In this document: positions 16,228 to 16,771 of the stretch, one piece after another
Numbering within the stretch: the stretch's first letter is position 1
Layout: each line of letters begins with the position of its first letter
DNA from: a bacterium
GTDB lineage: Bacteria; JAHJDO01
DNA length: 16,771 nucleotides
Direction of reading: 5' to 3'
Assembly (NCBI GenBank): GCA_023129655.1
Contig: JAGMBN010000016.1
Coordinates: forward strand, 1 to 16,771
Made by a program: the position numbers and the translations under genes
Notes under the pieces: model-generated
Databases searched by the model: none
Seen by the model: only the letters and a program-made list of their open reading frames with translations
What the model was told of the DNA's origin: nothing

Positions 16228-16771
16228 CTAATTTGCAAGTTTGAATTCAAAAACATTCCTCTTTTTTGCTTTGCCCGTTTCCGCTTCAAATTCAGTTGGA
16301 ACTCCAATGAATTTAACAGATATATTATGAGAATTTGTAGGTTTATGTATCACGCATAATATTAAGCTTTCAAGCGGCGATAATTTTCCCCAACCATTTC
16401 TGCTAAATATGGCGTGCATTCCTAGTCTTTTTGAAGTTGATTCCTTAAAATCCCTAAGAGCATGGCTTAAACGAAAACCATATTTTTTGTTATTCATTGC
16501 AATAAGCTGAAACTCTCCGGGGTAGTATGTGAGAATCCCTGTTTGAGTCGTTTCGTCTTTCACAAGCATACTTATTTCATCGCCTATATTGACATAATCG
16601 GAATTATTTGTAACTTTGAATATCAATATATGAATTTCGTTTAATTTTAGCATTTCTCTCTCATCACGCGTAAGAGCACCGTTATTGACATGTTCCAAAA
16701 ATTCTATTTCTGTTGCGCCAATTTTTACTCGTGGATTTACTGTAGATAAAGCCGCAAAAGTATTTTTACTG
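16228..16771 (-). CDS. Unrecognised protein, 5' end beyond the window
   Basis: The minus-strand frame is open from the right edge (16771) to a TAG at 16228-16230, giving at least 180 residues; the true start is outside the window and the internal TTG near 16698 should not be taken as a start. I do not recognise the family. Visible features: a VNPRVKIGATEIEF segment near the visible N terminus, LTRDEREMLKLNEI, a strand-rich middle (NIGDEISMLVKDETTQTGIL) and GWGKLSPLESLILCVIHK before a charged tail. No signal peptide or membrane segment is seen. It converges on the DUF5710 gene with 31 bases between stops, and with that gene and the attC-like sequence probably forms an accessory region. Confidence 0.7.
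   Translation of the reverse strand, partial: SKNTFAALSTVNPRVKIGATEIEFLEHVNNGALTRDEREMLKLNEIHILIFKVTNNSDYVNIGDEISMLVKDETTQTGILTYYPGEFQLIAMNNKKYGFRLSHALRDFKESTSKRLGMHAIFSRNGWGKLSPLESLILCVIHKPTNSHNISVKFIGVPTEFEAETGKAKKRNVFEFKLAN

Noticed and set aside
16132..16359. Small + strand open frame spanning the convergent junction
   Set aside because: It overlaps two better-supported genes in different frames. Its recognisable peptide (NNPLQPTAK) fits translation of an attC-like sequence better than a real protein.
16696..16698. TTG on the minus strand as the start of the last gene
   Set aside because: The frame stays open to 16771 and the upstream codons read as normal protein, so the gene is cut by the right edge.
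1..16771. CRISPR array, tRNA, rRNA or insertion sequence
   Set aside because: I saw no regularly spaced repeats, no tRNA- or rRNA-like sequence, and no transposase or integrase frame.

Overview
The window reads as an AT-rich bacterial chromosome segment with the standard genetic code, strong Shine-Dalgarno sites (AAGGAG/GGAGG) and closely packed co-directional genes. The gene families (GH130, a DUF5696/GH101-like protein, a PqaA-like hydrolase, a DUF5107-TPR giant, many sugar-processing enzymes) suggest an uncultured polysaccharide-degrading bacterium, perhaps of the Omnitrophota, Lentisphaerota or wider PVC type. That placement is an inference from gene content and is weak. I see no rRNA, tRNA, CRISPR array, transposase or phage gene.

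Region 1 (1-2005): the 3' part of a phosphomannomutase/phosphoglucomutase gene, then an AraC-family regulator with an N-terminal cupin sensor. Region 2 (2088-14976): nine genes in a row on the + strand, mostly with short gaps. In order they are a GH130 mannoside phosphorylase-like enzyme, a NodB-like polysaccharide deacetylase with an unusual C-terminal part, a double GNAT acetyltransferase, a PqaA-like alpha/beta hydrolase, an RNase Z-like metallo-beta-lactamase-fold hydrolase, a 648-residue predicted glycosidase, a GlcD-type FAD oxidoreductase, a 1070-residue DUF5107-TPR protein and a nitroreductase. None of the nine has an obvious signal peptide, and no transporter gene lies among them. The simplest reading is an intracellular pathway that trims and oxidises an imported, probably mannose-containing and acylated oligosaccharide under control of the AraC protein. 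GH130 phosphorylases release mannose 1-phosphate, which the mutase at the left edge could convert to mannose 6-phosphate.

Region 3 (14980-16771): a small lipoprotein with a degenerate phospholipase-D fold, a DUF5710 zinc-ribbon-like protein, and a convergent minus-strand gene of unknown function that runs off the right edge. The last + gene ends in a sequence that resembles the left half of an integron attC site. This end looks more accessory than the sugar cluster.

The part most likely to be undescribed is the 2088-14976 set as a unit. Each family can be named or approximated, but I do not know of a characterised pathway with this combination.
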